From NCBI GenBank assembly GCA_002104905.1, contig MCFE01000565.1, positions 1 through 57,387 on the forward strand: 57,387 bases of DNA, in the 5' to 3' direction. Made by a program: the position numbers and the translations under genes. This DNA comes from Basidiobolus meristosporus CBS 931.73 (taxonomy: Eukaryota; Basidiobolomycota; Basidiobolomycetes; Basidiobolales; Basidiobolaceae). Positions 12,665-23,032 of the stretch are shown in pieces. Position 1 is the stretch's first letter, and each line of letters starts with the position of its first letter. Under the pieces are notes generated by a model. That model had not been told where the DNA came from, did no database searches, and saw only the letters and a program-made list of their open reading frames with translations.

Positions 12665-13297
12665 CTAGAAGTCGTGGGACTGTGGCGGGTAGGTAGCACT
12701 GGTGTAGTAAGGTGCGGGGTACTGCTGTTGCGGATGAATGTGGTGCTGCTGCTGAAGATCCTGCGGCTGCTGGAATAGGACACCGGATGCCTCGCCCCCT
12801 TCCTCATCCTTGTAATTCCCGCTGCCTTTGTCCACCTTGATGGTCTATTTCAATTGGATGGTCATTCGCTGGCTGTCTAAAAGCTGGTCTGATAAAGGAT
12901 GGGTACCTCTCTGTATTTACTCAGATAGACTTTGAGAACCTCAGCATAATTCTCGAAGCCTAACGACTGCATGGCCCACAGTATATCCTCCCCGTTGATG
13001 GTCTTCCGTTTTTCTTGAATACAACGATCACTAGCTGTTAGTGCGGGTTAAGGTAATGGAAGCAGACGGTGGTGGTGGTGGTGGTGCTAACTACACTTCG
13101 ACAAAAGGATATTCGCTGGTGATGAAAGAAATGAATTCCGAGACGCACTCCTGAATGGTCTCCTTCGCCTCCTTGGCAATCTTGGCATTGTCGGGAAGAC
13201 TTCGCTTCATTATGCGGGCTACGTTGGCGATAGGTAGCAGACGATCTTGCTCGCGAATGTCGTCGTGGTCGTCCATACCTTGCTGGGATTCCCCCAT
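12665..13297 (-). CDS. HAP3: CCAAT-binding factor subunit HAP3/NF-YB
   Basis: Histone-fold subunit of the heterotrimeric CCAAT-binding transcription factor, which pairs with HAP5/NF-YC and then HAP2/NF-YA. Exons are 13297-13113, 13036-12907 and 12844-12665, giving 164 aa. The conserved core is present: [18 protein letters not shown], then [15 protein letters not shown], then [14 protein letters not shown] and ending [10 protein letters not shown]. The first intron (13112-13037) does not fit GT-AG. It starts ATATCCTTTT and ends AC, and only that reading restores the family sequence ITSEASDRC across the junction. The second intron is GT-AG (12906-12845). The C-terminal tail is rich in Gln, Pro and Tyr. 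A start at MGES is chosen; the frame stays open further upstream to about 13399. Confidence 0.95.
13037..13112 (-). other. U12-type AT-AC intron in HAP3
   Basis: The 76-nt intron begins with ATATCCTTTT at the 5' splice site, carries TACCTTAAC as a branch-site match about 11 nt before the 3' end, and ends ...CACTAAC. These are the three hallmarks of minor-spliceosome AT-AC introns. It also contains a short (CCA)n tract. No GT-AG choice gives the correct frame. Confidence 0.88.
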
Positions 13298-14491
13298 TCT
13301 ACCGGGGAAAGAGTGGTCTAGAGTAGGTGGTGGGAGAGAGAATACAAGAAGCAAGCCAGCGAGTCCTGTGCTACGTTTCGGATAAATAGAGAAAATCAAT
13401 CAGACACTTTCTTAACGATATCCCTCCTCACACAGACGTATTTCCAGGTCGAAAAAGAAATCCAAAAGTGCGGAAAATGGAGATTTCATCCAAGAAAAAA
13501 ACAAAGGCCCTGATCAGGGCTCGGATTATATATTTGATTTGATGGACCATCCGATGGACACCCGATGAACCGCACATTCATTACAATCCGAATTCAACGC
13601 GAAAACCAAGGCGCACGCGTTCCAGCCATTTTTGCTCCAATCACTTCGGGCACCACGGGCGGTTTCATGCAGCCGATATTAGAGGCTGAGAAGGCATAAT
13701 CAACACCTTCTGTTTGGTTTGGTGTGATCTAGGTTTCATAAGCTCTTATCATCGATCGTTGAGTTGTCCCGCCCAAATCCGTACATTGTGACTTGTCATC
13801 GTCTAGAGGATATGTCTAAGCAGCATCGGACCAGGAAGTTTGGTTTGGCTAAGCAGCATTGAACCCGCGAAGCTAACCACCTTGGTTTAGCTAAGCAACG
13901 TTTAACCAGGAAGCTGCATAAATCCGAACATTCATGCATGTCGTAAGCAGTGTGACGAATTCCACTACGGCAGTGGCCAATCAGAGGGCTCCCCGAGATT
14001 GGTGTAACATGCGGGCTATTACAGCCTAACCAACCTCTCAGCCGATTTTTTTTATCAAAACACGGTTGCTCGTAGGCAGTTGGTGGGTCAAGAGTGGACC
14101 GCATCCCAAGAATGAAATTTTTTTCATCATCCCATCCAACACCAACGTAATCAGAAGTGGCCAGAATAGCAGGGTTTTTTATCCCATTTATAATCACCGA
14201 TTCATTGCTGATTTGGCGAGTTGTTGGGTAAAAGCGCAGGGTTAGCAAAATCGGAATCTGCTCAGAGTTTTCGAGGATTTTAATATTGTTTTCGAAAATA
14301 CTTGACTGGGACGTTCCTCTTGGTTCACTTGCTCTCAACGTATTCAACCTAGCGTTCCCTTTTTCTTTTGGTTGTTCTCTTCTTTGGCATCTAGTGTACC
14401 CACCAAACTAAGAAGATTCCTCTCATTCTCCCGGATATCCCCACTATCTCCCTTTGAACCTTTTTCTGTATTTGCCCCATCTGAACCGCAA
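13298..14491. other. Intergenic region between divergent HAP3 and PP2A
   Basis: It is a shared upstream region for two divergently transcribed genes. It contains an imperfect repeat near 13805-13915 built on CTAAGCAGCAT..GAACC and GAAGCT units (three copies). A minus-strand open frame at 13796-14347 has no recognisable domain, and I do not call it. Confidence 0.5.
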
Positions 14492-15551
14492 ATGTCTGAT
14501 ATTTCCGCTGATATTGGTGCCATCGATGCTTGGATCGAACAACTCAAAGAATGCAAACAACTGTCCGAGGCCGAAGTCAAAAAGCTCTGCGACAAAGTAA
14601 GCTCATCTGAAACTTGTGTGCGTTTGCCTTCTATTAACTGCGGTTTGGACCCAGGCCAAAGAAGTTCTCAAAGACGAGTCCAACGTCCAGTATGTAAAGT
14701 GCCCGGTCACCGTATGCGGTGACATCCACGGCCAATTCCACGACTTGATCGAGTTGTTCAAGATTGGAGGAAACTCTCCAGATACCAATTATCTTTTCAT
14801 GGGGGACTACGTGGACCGTGGTTACCACTCTGTTGAAACGGTGACTCTGCTGGTTGCCATGAAGCTTCGTTACAGAGACCGCATTACCATCCTTCGTGGA
14901 AATCACGAGTCTCGCCAGATCACCCAGGTATACGGCTTCTATGACGAGTGCCTGAGAAAGTACGGAAACGCCAATGTCTGGAAATACTTCACCGACCTGT
15001 TTGATTTCCTGCCACTCACCGCCCTGATCGAGGACCAAGTATGCCCCAAGCATTTATACGCAGATGCCCAGCTGTTTGTACTGATCTCTGGTTCTCTCCC
15101 TTATTAGATCTTCTGTCTCCACGGCGGATTGTCTCCCTCCATTGATACTCTTGACAACATCCGCTCACTGGATAGAATCCAGGAAGTTCCACATGAAGGA
15201 CCCATGTGCGATTTGTTGTGGTCCGATCCCGATGACCGCCCAGGCTGGGGCATCTCACCAAGAGGTGCAGGGTACACCTTCGGTCAAGATATCTCGGAGG
15301 CATTCAACCACAACAACGGATTGACCTTGATTGCTAGAGCTCACCAGCTTGTCATGGAGGGCTACAACTGGAGCCAGGACCAGAATGTTGTCACCATCTT
15401 CAGTGCGCCAAACTACTGTTATCGCTGCGGCAACCAGGCGGCCATCATGGAGATTGACGAGCACATGAAGTACTTCTTCCTCCAATTCGACCCAGCTCCT
15501 AGAAGAGGAGAGCCACACGTCACCCGTCGTACGCCCGATTATTTCTTGTAA
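14492..15551 (+). CDS. Protein phosphatase 2A catalytic subunit
   Basis: Ser/Thr phosphatase catalytic subunit, which works with a scaffold (Tpd3-type) and regulatory B subunits. Exons are 14492-14596, 14655-15038 and 15108-15551 (310 aa), with introns of 58 and 69 nt. The PPP metal-site motifs GDIHG, GDYVDRG and GNHE are present, followed by the [11 protein letters not shown] segment and [11 protein letters not shown]. The C-terminus is TPDYFL, the methylated leucine tail of PP2A rather than PP4 or PP6. Length is as expected for PP2A (about 309 aa). It is convergent with fumarase. S. cerevisiae homologues are PPH21/PPH22. Confidence 0.96.
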
Positions 15552-15850
15552 TCCATCTAGTTCTCAACCTTTATTTGAAGTACGTTCATCTTTCTACACT
15601 TATAACCAATCTGTCTTCTTCATCATCAGTTTGGCTTTAATTGAAAGACTCAAAAGCCATGTATCATAAGCTAATTGATAAAGCCAAGAAAAAATCCCTT
15701 CTAAGACAGACGTTGTTTTTACTACTATACTTTCTTTAGAAGCCATTTTAATAAATATATGATTATATCCGATGGTTTATTCAGATATCTAGGAGGGCGT
15801 GTGCTGAGTATCTGGTGGTGAAAATGTGGAAGTGAGTGAGGGGGGGGGGT
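15552..15850. other. Convergent 3' intergenic spacer
   Basis: About 300 bp between the stop codons of PP2A (+) and fumarase (-), AT-rich, presumably holding both 3' UTRs. No gene is seen. Confidence 0.6.
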
Positions 15851-17390
15851 CTAGTCCGAAGGGCCGATCATGTTTTCTGGACGAACCCAGAGATCGAATT
15901 CCTCGGCGGTCAACAACTTGAGGGCGATGGCTGCCTCTTTCAGCGTGGTTCCTTCCTTGTGAGCTTTCTTGGCACATTTGGCTGCATTATCGTATCCGAT
16001 GTGTGGGTTCAGTGCGGTGACCAACATGAGCGACTGGTTCATGATGCTGGTGATTTTCTTCTCATTAGCCACGATCCCGACCACGCAGTTCTTGCGGAAG
16101 CTGATGCACCCGTCTGTCAACAGTCGGATGGATTGCAGCAGGTTCTTGATCATCACCGGCTTGAACACATTCAGCTCGAAGTGCCCGTTGGACCCAGAAA
16201 TGCTGATGGTAGTGTTGTTGCCCATCACCTGAGCGCAGATCATGGTCATTGCCTCGCACTGGGTGGGATTTACTTTGCCTGGCATGATGGAGGACCCTGG
16301 CTCGTTTTCCGGAAGGCTTAGCTCTCCCAGCCCACATCGGGGTCCAGAGCCGAGCAGTCGGATATCATTGGCAATCTTCATCAAAGATACGGCCAATACA
16401 TTCAATGCTCCGCTCGCCTCGACGATGGCATCATGAGCAGCAAGCGCCTCGAACTTGTTGCTTGCGGTTTCGAATGGCAGCTTCGTGATTTTACTAATTT
16501 CGTCGGCAATCTTGACGTCGAAGCCTTTGCGTGTGTTGAGACCAGTACCAACTGCTGTTCCTCCTTGGGCGAGCTTGCTGAGGCGGGGGAGAGTGGCCTT
16601 GACACGTTCAATACCGTAGGTGAGTTGTTGGGTATACCCAGAGAACTCCTGACCTAGCGTGAGTGGTGTAGCGTCTTGCAAATGGGTGCGGCCGATCTTG
16701 ATAATCTTGCTAAACTCCTTCACTTTCTTCTCGAACTCATCACGGAGTTCAGTTATAGCGGGAAGCAGTTTCTCGCTGATCTCCACCACAGCTGATACGT
16801 GCATAGCGGTGGGGAAGGTATCGTTTGACGACTGGCTCATGTTTACGTGGTCATTAGGGTGGACTGGCTTCTTGCTTCCAAGTTCGCCGCCAAGAAGCTC
16901 GATAGCGCGGTTGGAAATAACTTCATTGGCGTTCATGTTGGTTTGGGTTCCTGAGCCCGTTTGCCAGACAACAAGGGGGAAATGGTCCAGGAGCTTCCCT
17001 TCTATTACCTGCACAAATAAAAATTTCGTTAGTACTTGATGCTAGCCTGAGGGTTGTTAGTCATTACCTCATCGGCAGCTTGAATAATGGCGTTTCCGAT
17101 TTTAGGATCAAGTCCATAGCTCATGTTAACAATAGCAGCAGCCTTCTTAAGTACACCAAAAGCCTTGATAAGAGGTTCAGGCATACGCTCCCTTGGGCCA
17201 CCGATGTCAAAGTTTTGAAGAGATCTGGGCAAAGAGTTCTGATGAGTATGGAAGCGTCTAAACAAAACGCTCTTGATACTCACCTTTGGGTCTGGCAACC
17301 CCAATAGCGGTCTGCTGGCACTTCTAGCTCGCCAAAGGTATCTCTCTCCACTCTGAACTTTCTTTTCTGGTCTTCTTGGTTAACAGTCAT
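15851..17390 (-). CDS. FUM1: Fumarate hydratase, class II
   Basis: Fumarase interconverts fumarate and L-malate in the TCA cycle and, in the cytosol, takes part in the DNA damage response. Exons are 17390-17284, 17224-17068 and 17008-15851 (473 aa). The superfamily signature [17 protein letters not shown] is intact, as are [13 protein letters not shown] and the [14 protein letters not shown] substrate-binding region. The N-terminus [20 protein letters not shown] starts right at the catalytic fold, with no mitochondrial presequence in this model. A longer mitochondrial form would need an upstream exon that I do not see. The WGCQTQR motif has Cys where WGAQTQR is usual. Confidence 0.95.
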
Positions 17391-17865
17391 GATTATGATA
17401 TGGACCAGAAAATTTCCAGGCGACGCCTACTTATTACTAGCGTACTTCTTGACACCGATCTATTTCATTGGTTGATGCATATCCGGATGTTTCTTAAGAA
17501 CTTCTGGGTGGCCACATCTGGGTGGTCAACATACTCTAGGCTTCCGGTTCCCACGGTAATTTGACATGCGATTGCACAGTATTCAGTCTACTGGTTATTT
17601 AGCCACTGCTGGTCTGAGTCTGATCATTACACCTAGCCACTACCAGCTGGATCGAGGAGTAAGCCACTAAGGCCAGCTGTTTCTATACACTCTCCACACT
17701 TTACGCCCGCAATCCATCCGACAAGACGTGTCAGTGGCATATTGCGAGGCAAATACTCGGGTTTGATATAACCATATAGGGTTTGGTGTAACCTCGATTT
17801 GTATTGACAGCAAATGGTTTAGGCTTTATTGTTCAGGGTGCGGTGGCTTCGAATATACAGTAACC
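17391..17865. other. Intergenic spacer, nothing recognised
   Basis: It lies downstream of the aldo-keto reductase and upstream of fumarase (both minus) and probably holds the fumarase promoter. No open frame of interest. Confidence 0.5.
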
Positions 17866-18999
17866 CTAAGTGTGTCCGGCAATGGCTTTGGGTTTGTAAA
17901 GTTCTTCAAGATATGTGACTTCTTCTGCAGTAAGCTCCACGTCAAGAGCACCCACCAGGTCTTCCAGGTTTTCCACCTTGCCGGCCCCGATGATGGGCGC
18001 GGCTACCACATCTTTAGTCAGCACCCAAGCAAGAGCGACTCTAGCCGGTGAGATGCTCTTCTTTTCGGCAATTTCAATCACCCTTTCAATAATTGGCGAG
18101 TCGACATCCGATTCAAAGGCCTGTTTGTGTGCATGATCACTCTCACTACGGGTTGTGGACTGATTTTTCCTGGCCAGTCGGCCACGAGCGAGAGGAGACC
18201 ATGGAATGCAGGAGATCTTCTCATCAAGGCAGTAAGGGATCATCTCTCTTTCCTCCTCGCGATACAATAAATTATAGAAGTTCTGCATAGAAATGAACTT
18301 GACCCAGCCATTACGTTCGGCAATGGCATTCGCTTTATGGAACTGCCAGGTGTACATAGAGCTTGCCCCGATATACCGAACAAGGCCAAGTTCAACCAGA
18401 TCATTGAGAGCCTTCATTGTTTCCTCGATGGGGGTTTCATAATCCCAACGATGAATTTGATAAAGATCAATATAGTCAACGCCAAGCCTCTTCAAGCTAT
18501 TTTTCACCGCATTAAATATGTGCTTCCGACTTAATCCTCGCCCATTAAGGAATCGTTTATCGGTTTGTCCCTGAGCCAATGTGTTGAATGAAACATCATC
18601 TGATACTGGGAAGTAGCATTTGGTGGCGATCACAACATTATCTCGGGGAATGTTGTGTTCCTTCAGAGCAAGCCCTAGAACTCGCTCGCTTTCCCCGTTG
18701 GAGTACACATCTATAATGAAGAGTTTGACTCAGCTTCGAACAATTGGGAAGCATTGTGGTTACCTACCTGCAGTATCGAAGAAGTTGATTCCAAGGTCCC
18801 AAGCCCGTTTTACGATCCTCTTCCCCTCCTTTTCATCCATGACCCATGGCTGCCACTTTGAAGAACCAAATGACATGCAGCCAAGGCATAATCTTGACAC
18901 CTATAGAATTTCAGTATGTCGTGTTAGAACTGGCCTATTCGCAACGCATCTCTTCAATGCAAACCTTCAGCCCAGTAGAGCCAAGTTTGGTATATTTCA
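17866..18999 (-). CDS. Aldo-keto reductase (aryl-alcohol dehydrogenase-like)
   Basis: NAD(P)H-dependent oxidoreductase with the AKR TIM barrel. Exons are 18999-18964, 18900-18768 and 18710-17866 (337 aa). The N-terminus MKYTKLGSTGLKVSRLCLGC is typical. The catalytic tetrad can be placed: Asp in FFDTADVYSNGESE, Tyr in DVYSNG, Lys in VIATKCYF, and His in YQIHRWD. Overall it resembles the AKR9/YakC-like group acting on aryl aldehydes or alcohols; the physiological substrate cannot be read from sequence. It is divergent from the TMEM41 gene about 1 kb away. Confidence 0.93.
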
Positions 19000-20035
19000 T
19001 CTGTGGATGAGTCGACATTTCAAGGACTGCACTTGCATTGGAGACAGGAAGGCGTTGGCCTTTTATGCGAAAACGAGGTTCTACAATCATCCACATCATC
19101 AAAGCCTATTAGTCATTGCTCCCTTGAGTAATGACGTTTACGGTTGACTAATCATGCATGCATTCCAGTACCAACTCTCGTGAAACTTGCAACAGGAACA
19201 TGGTTTTAGACGAAAAGTCAAGCATAAGTTAAATACCTTGACTCATTTTTTGCATAAAGATAATCATCTTTACTGGAGTGGCATAAACATACTCCAAGTA
19301 GCTTTAGGCAGCTCGTGTGATTGATCTTAATCTACCAGTGATCAGCTTCGGCATCAGTAACCTACCAACAATAGAATCAGGAAAATCTGTAGATAAGAGG
19401 TCATGGAATGATTAAATCAAGATTAGTGAAACCACTTTATTTGGACAACATTCAAACAAATTACAACGTGCTCCAACCAGATGGGGGAACTAATGGTCCG
19501 CAGCTCGTGATCACCTCTCTAGCGGATATCCAGTAGCCTAAAGAATAGGCCGTTGTGGTGATACTGATTGGGTTAGTGATTATGTAAACCACTAGCAAAC
19601 TTCATTTACCATGAATAATATGCTGCTTCTCGAGAATTCTCCGTAAATAACCCTCGTTTGGTACGCCCAATGAGCGAGTGCGGGCGGATGAATCGGGAGG
19701 ATAGCTATCCGGAGTGGTGCTAATATTTCCACTACAGAAGAATCATGATCATGATCATGTGCTGCTATATTCAGAACTTTTCGTACGCAAGATTTGATTT
19801 CATGTAGTTGGTCTGTATTTCATAAATCTATAAAACCTGTAAGTTGGGCGAAGGTTGCATCAAATTTCCCTTCCTTCACGGCAGTCACGGCCATCCTTTT
19901 AATCGAACCTGGACAGCTGTACTCCTTAACTCTTTCATCTTAATTTTAACTCTCTTTACCTCGTGTATTATAATTTTGCTGCTACCCCGTTGTAATTGTT
20001 CTATTTTTACATAATATAATTACTCTCCACTCGGT
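19000..20035. other. Divergent intergenic region, no gene seen
   Basis: About 1 kb between the aldo-keto reductase and TMEM41 starts. It contains a short palindromic tandem ATCATGATCATGATCATG near 19743. No coding or RNA gene is supported. Confidence 0.5.
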
Positions 20036-21018
20036 ATGACTGTTTCCAACTCAACTTTTCGCCCTAGCCATGTTCTCGGGCTTGCGTTCGCTTTTATACT
20101 CTCCTGCTTGTTAGTCTATTACTCGCTGACCCTAACGTTCGCCACCTTCAATGGGTAAGTTGTTGGTTCCTCTCTGTAGGCTCACTTACACGCAGTTTGA
20201 CTGAATGGTGATTTGTTTCTAGTGAGATCGAGTTGAAATTCCCAAAGAATATGAGTGACGTGAAGGTCCTTGCGTTGGCTTTGTCCAAGTTCATGGATGG
20301 CCACTATTTCTCTGTTCTATATTCTTATGTCATTCTTTACATATTGTGAGTAGACTGGTTGGTAGCCCTCGCCCTCGAAACCCTTTGCTTATCTCTCTTT
20401 ATCATATAGCCTCCAAGCATTCGCTATTCCTGGTAGTGCTATGCTAAGTGTTCTTGGTGGCGCCCTGTTTACCAAATGGCCCGCTCTGTTCTTGATCTGT
20501 CTTTGCTCTGCCGTTGGGGCAAGTATCTGCTACTTGATTTCCTACTACATCGCCACTCCCTTCGTGGAGAGATACCTGACGGAGCGCTTGGTTGCTTGGA
20601 GTGAGCAGGTAATTTCATATGGGCGTTATCTTGTTGAGTCCTTGAGCTAAATCATACACCACAGATCGCACGTAGACGTGAACATCTCTTGAATTATCTG
20701 ATGTTCTTGCGCATCACGCCCATTCTACCAAACTGGTTCATCAACATAGCCTCCCCCCACCTGGATGTACCAATCGGCACATTTTTCGTGGCCACCTTCT
20801 TTGGGGTGGCTCCCATTTCCTTCTTACATGTGCAGGCCGGTGTCGCCATCCAAGAGCTATCGGCAGGAAAAGAGATATCTTTGTTCAATATCACCACCAT
20901 CTTGACCATTACCATTGCAGCGGCACTCTCGTTGTTGCCTATCATTTACCACAAGAAAAACCCGGAGGATATACCCGTCATGTCGCAATCCGAGAGGACC
21001 CCACTGCTCCCCAAATGA
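20036..21018 (+). CDS. TMEM41-like VTT (DedA/TVP38) membrane protein
   Basis: Multi-pass membrane protein of the VTT/DedA superfamily. Animal TMEM41B members are ER phospholipid scramblases needed for autophagosome formation. Exons are 20036-20154, 20223-20345, 20410-20608 and 20665-21018 (264 aa). An N-terminal membrane segment is followed by the VTT core: IPGSAMLSVLGGAL (first re-entrant region), a hydrophobic stretch ending CYLISYY, then MFLRITPILPNWFINIASP, which is the TMEM41-type F-x-P-NWF motif. Two further helices follow, then a short tail PLLPK. The NWF signature separates it from the TMEM64/Tvp38 branch. Confidence 0.88.
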
Positions 21019-21214
21019 TCGATGATCACCCGAATGTTTGTTGTAAATAATTATTAGTGAAAATTTTAATAGAAATCAAGGATCGTTCACGAGGAATAAA
21101 CAACCAATGTTCCTTCCTATTTGTGTTGACCATCCACCCATCCACCAAAATGGGTTATATTCACATTTCTTGGCACCAGGTGTCTAGATGAAGGATCGTG
21201 GGATATGCATTTGT

Positions 21215-22222
21215 CTAGGCAGAGTTGCTTTCAGTTGCCAAGAAGCCTCGATTCTTGGGATCCGAATACCAAGCTATGAAATGGACGATTAGCTAGGGCT
21301 GGGTGAAGGGGGATGCGCGTACGTACCGATGTCTCTCTTCTTGGTAGGCAATGCGAGTTTGGGTTGGACAAAGAATCGGGATGGTGAGAGTATGCTTTGG
21401 AGACCGGTGGAGTTGTAGTAGACGCAGGTAACCGTACCGCCCATGCGTTCGATCTGTTTCATAGCTTTCTGAGACGCACGAGACACCTCCAAGTCTATCT
21501 TATGTTTGAATCCGCTGGAGCCCTATTACGAACAAATCATCATTAATTGAAACCAGTCTGCGGTTCATAACCAAACACGATGCATACATTGCCCAACAAT
21601 TTCACTCCATCCTTAACCCCTTTAACTAGCCCGGCCACCTTCAATTCACGCATAGTTATTTTCTGTGCAGGATCAATGCGCCCGGTTTCGATCCAACGCC
21701 CGAGTTGGTCGAGGTTGACTTCAGTGTAGTCCTTGCCATGGCTGGGTATAAAAGCTAGTTAGCGGGCATTTGCTTTCCTGAGGTATCCAGGACAAACTTA
21801 CATATTGGTGAAGCCACGTTTGGGAAACCGTTGCATAATTGGAGTCTGCCCGCCCTCAAAGCCGGGTGTGGGTTTCCCATTGCCAGCTCGAGATTTTTGT
21901 CCTTTGTGACCACGACCGGAGGTCTTGCCCTTGCCTGAACCAGGACCGCGACCTAGGCGTTTGGCCTTGGGGGAAGGCTGTGTATGAGTATCTGTCTGTA
22001 AGTATGTATTCTTGGAATTAAGTTTCATACTTGGGATTTGGAGCCAGGGTTGTCTTTCAGCGAACTCAAGCCAATTAGTTCTTTAGGTGGAGTAATGCGA
22101 GCGGTAACAGACATATAACGTGCATTGAGAAATGCCCCAGGCCTTGCTGCATTATGGCTTACGCCGAACATGGAGGGTTGGATATATCTAGCTCCACGAA
22201 GAGAGATAGTCATTCGATTCAT
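21215..22222 (-). CDS. Mitochondrial large-subunit ribosomal protein uL15m
   Basis: Structural protein of the mitoribosome large subunit (yeast Mrpl10 family). Five exons: 22222-22031, 21977-21802, 21741-21588, 21522-21327 and 21273-21215 (258 aa). The N-terminus is Arg/Ser/Ala-rich with few acidic residues, as in a mitochondrial targeting sequence. The L15 core follows: [20 protein letters not shown], then [17 protein letters not shown] and a VNLDQL segment. The last splice joins RDI to [13 protein letters not shown], a typical L15m C-terminus. A second in-frame ATG at 22213 is an alternative start. Confidence 0.93.
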
Positions 22223-22429
22223 GAGGACTTACGAGCCAAGCTTAGAGCTCAAAAATATCCTGACTTGCAGTTGTGAACCACTAAAGGAAAAGAAATTTTA
22301 TACCATCACTTACCTAGCCTAACCAATAATTTAGCTCTAATTAATCTGAAGTTAGTCGAATTCCTGGATACATCCATTTCAGAGTTATGATTAACAATAT
22401 GATAATTAAATTACTAGCCTTATCAAGGT

Positions 22430-22502
22430 GACCAAGATAGCGTAGTGGAATACGCGATGATTCAATAATCAGAGGTTGATGGTTCGAATCCATTCCTGGT
22501 CT
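22430..22502 (+). tRNA. tRNA-like sequence (degenerate, possible pseudogene)
   Basis: A 73-nt stretch has GACCAAG paired with CCTGGTC as an acceptor stem (one A-C mismatch). It also has an A-box-like TAGCGTAGTGG, and a T-arm GATGG-TTCGAAT-CCATT that contains a perfect B box GGTTCGAATCC. The anticodon arm does not fold in the standard way: TGAT/ATCA pairs around a six-base TCAATA loop, so no isotype is assigned. No run of four T follows. It could be a tRNA pseudogene or an unusual functional tRNA. Confidence 0.4.
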
Positions 22503-23032
22503 GTCTTAAAAATGGATAACTGTGATGAAAAATTCCAATTGTCGGTTCAGTGAACTGGGGCCCCTTCATGTTAACATGGAGTGAACCCACCCCAGTCCTG
22601 AATCAGTTTGACATCAAATTCGCCCTCTAAGCGTGTCTGAGTTATCCTTTTGTTTAGCGGGCCGGCGATGCCGTTTTCAATGGCGGAATATATACGGAAT
22701 TGACCCAAGTGTGGGATTTATTGATATCTAGAACCTTACCATGACACAGAGATGTACTTGGCATCGAGTCCAGCCGAATTTAGAAGTGACCGATATTTAT
22801 TGGGTGGGTCATTTTTGCCCTCATTCATGTACCAGTCGATATGCCCTGTAATTGGGTTGGTGATTCCTCAATCATCCCTCGTTCAAAGCCACACAAACTC
22901 CCATTCATCGGCGGCGGAATTTCTTGGTTTACTCTTCAAGAGAATATATTGTCAGAATTATCGCCGCACTTACCAACACCACCTCGTGAAAGTCTCCCCC
23001 GTACTGCCTCCCCCACCAGCCCTCCACCCGGT
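22503..23032. other. Intergenic, C2-gene upstream region
   Basis: No further gene seen. The frame of the C2 protein stays open upstream to 22841, but the C2 fold begins only after the ATG at 23033. Confidence 0.5.

Noticed and set aside
13796-14347. 183-aa minus-strand open frame upstream of PP2A
   Set aside because: No recognisable domain, overlaps a small repeat, and lies in a divergent promoter region.
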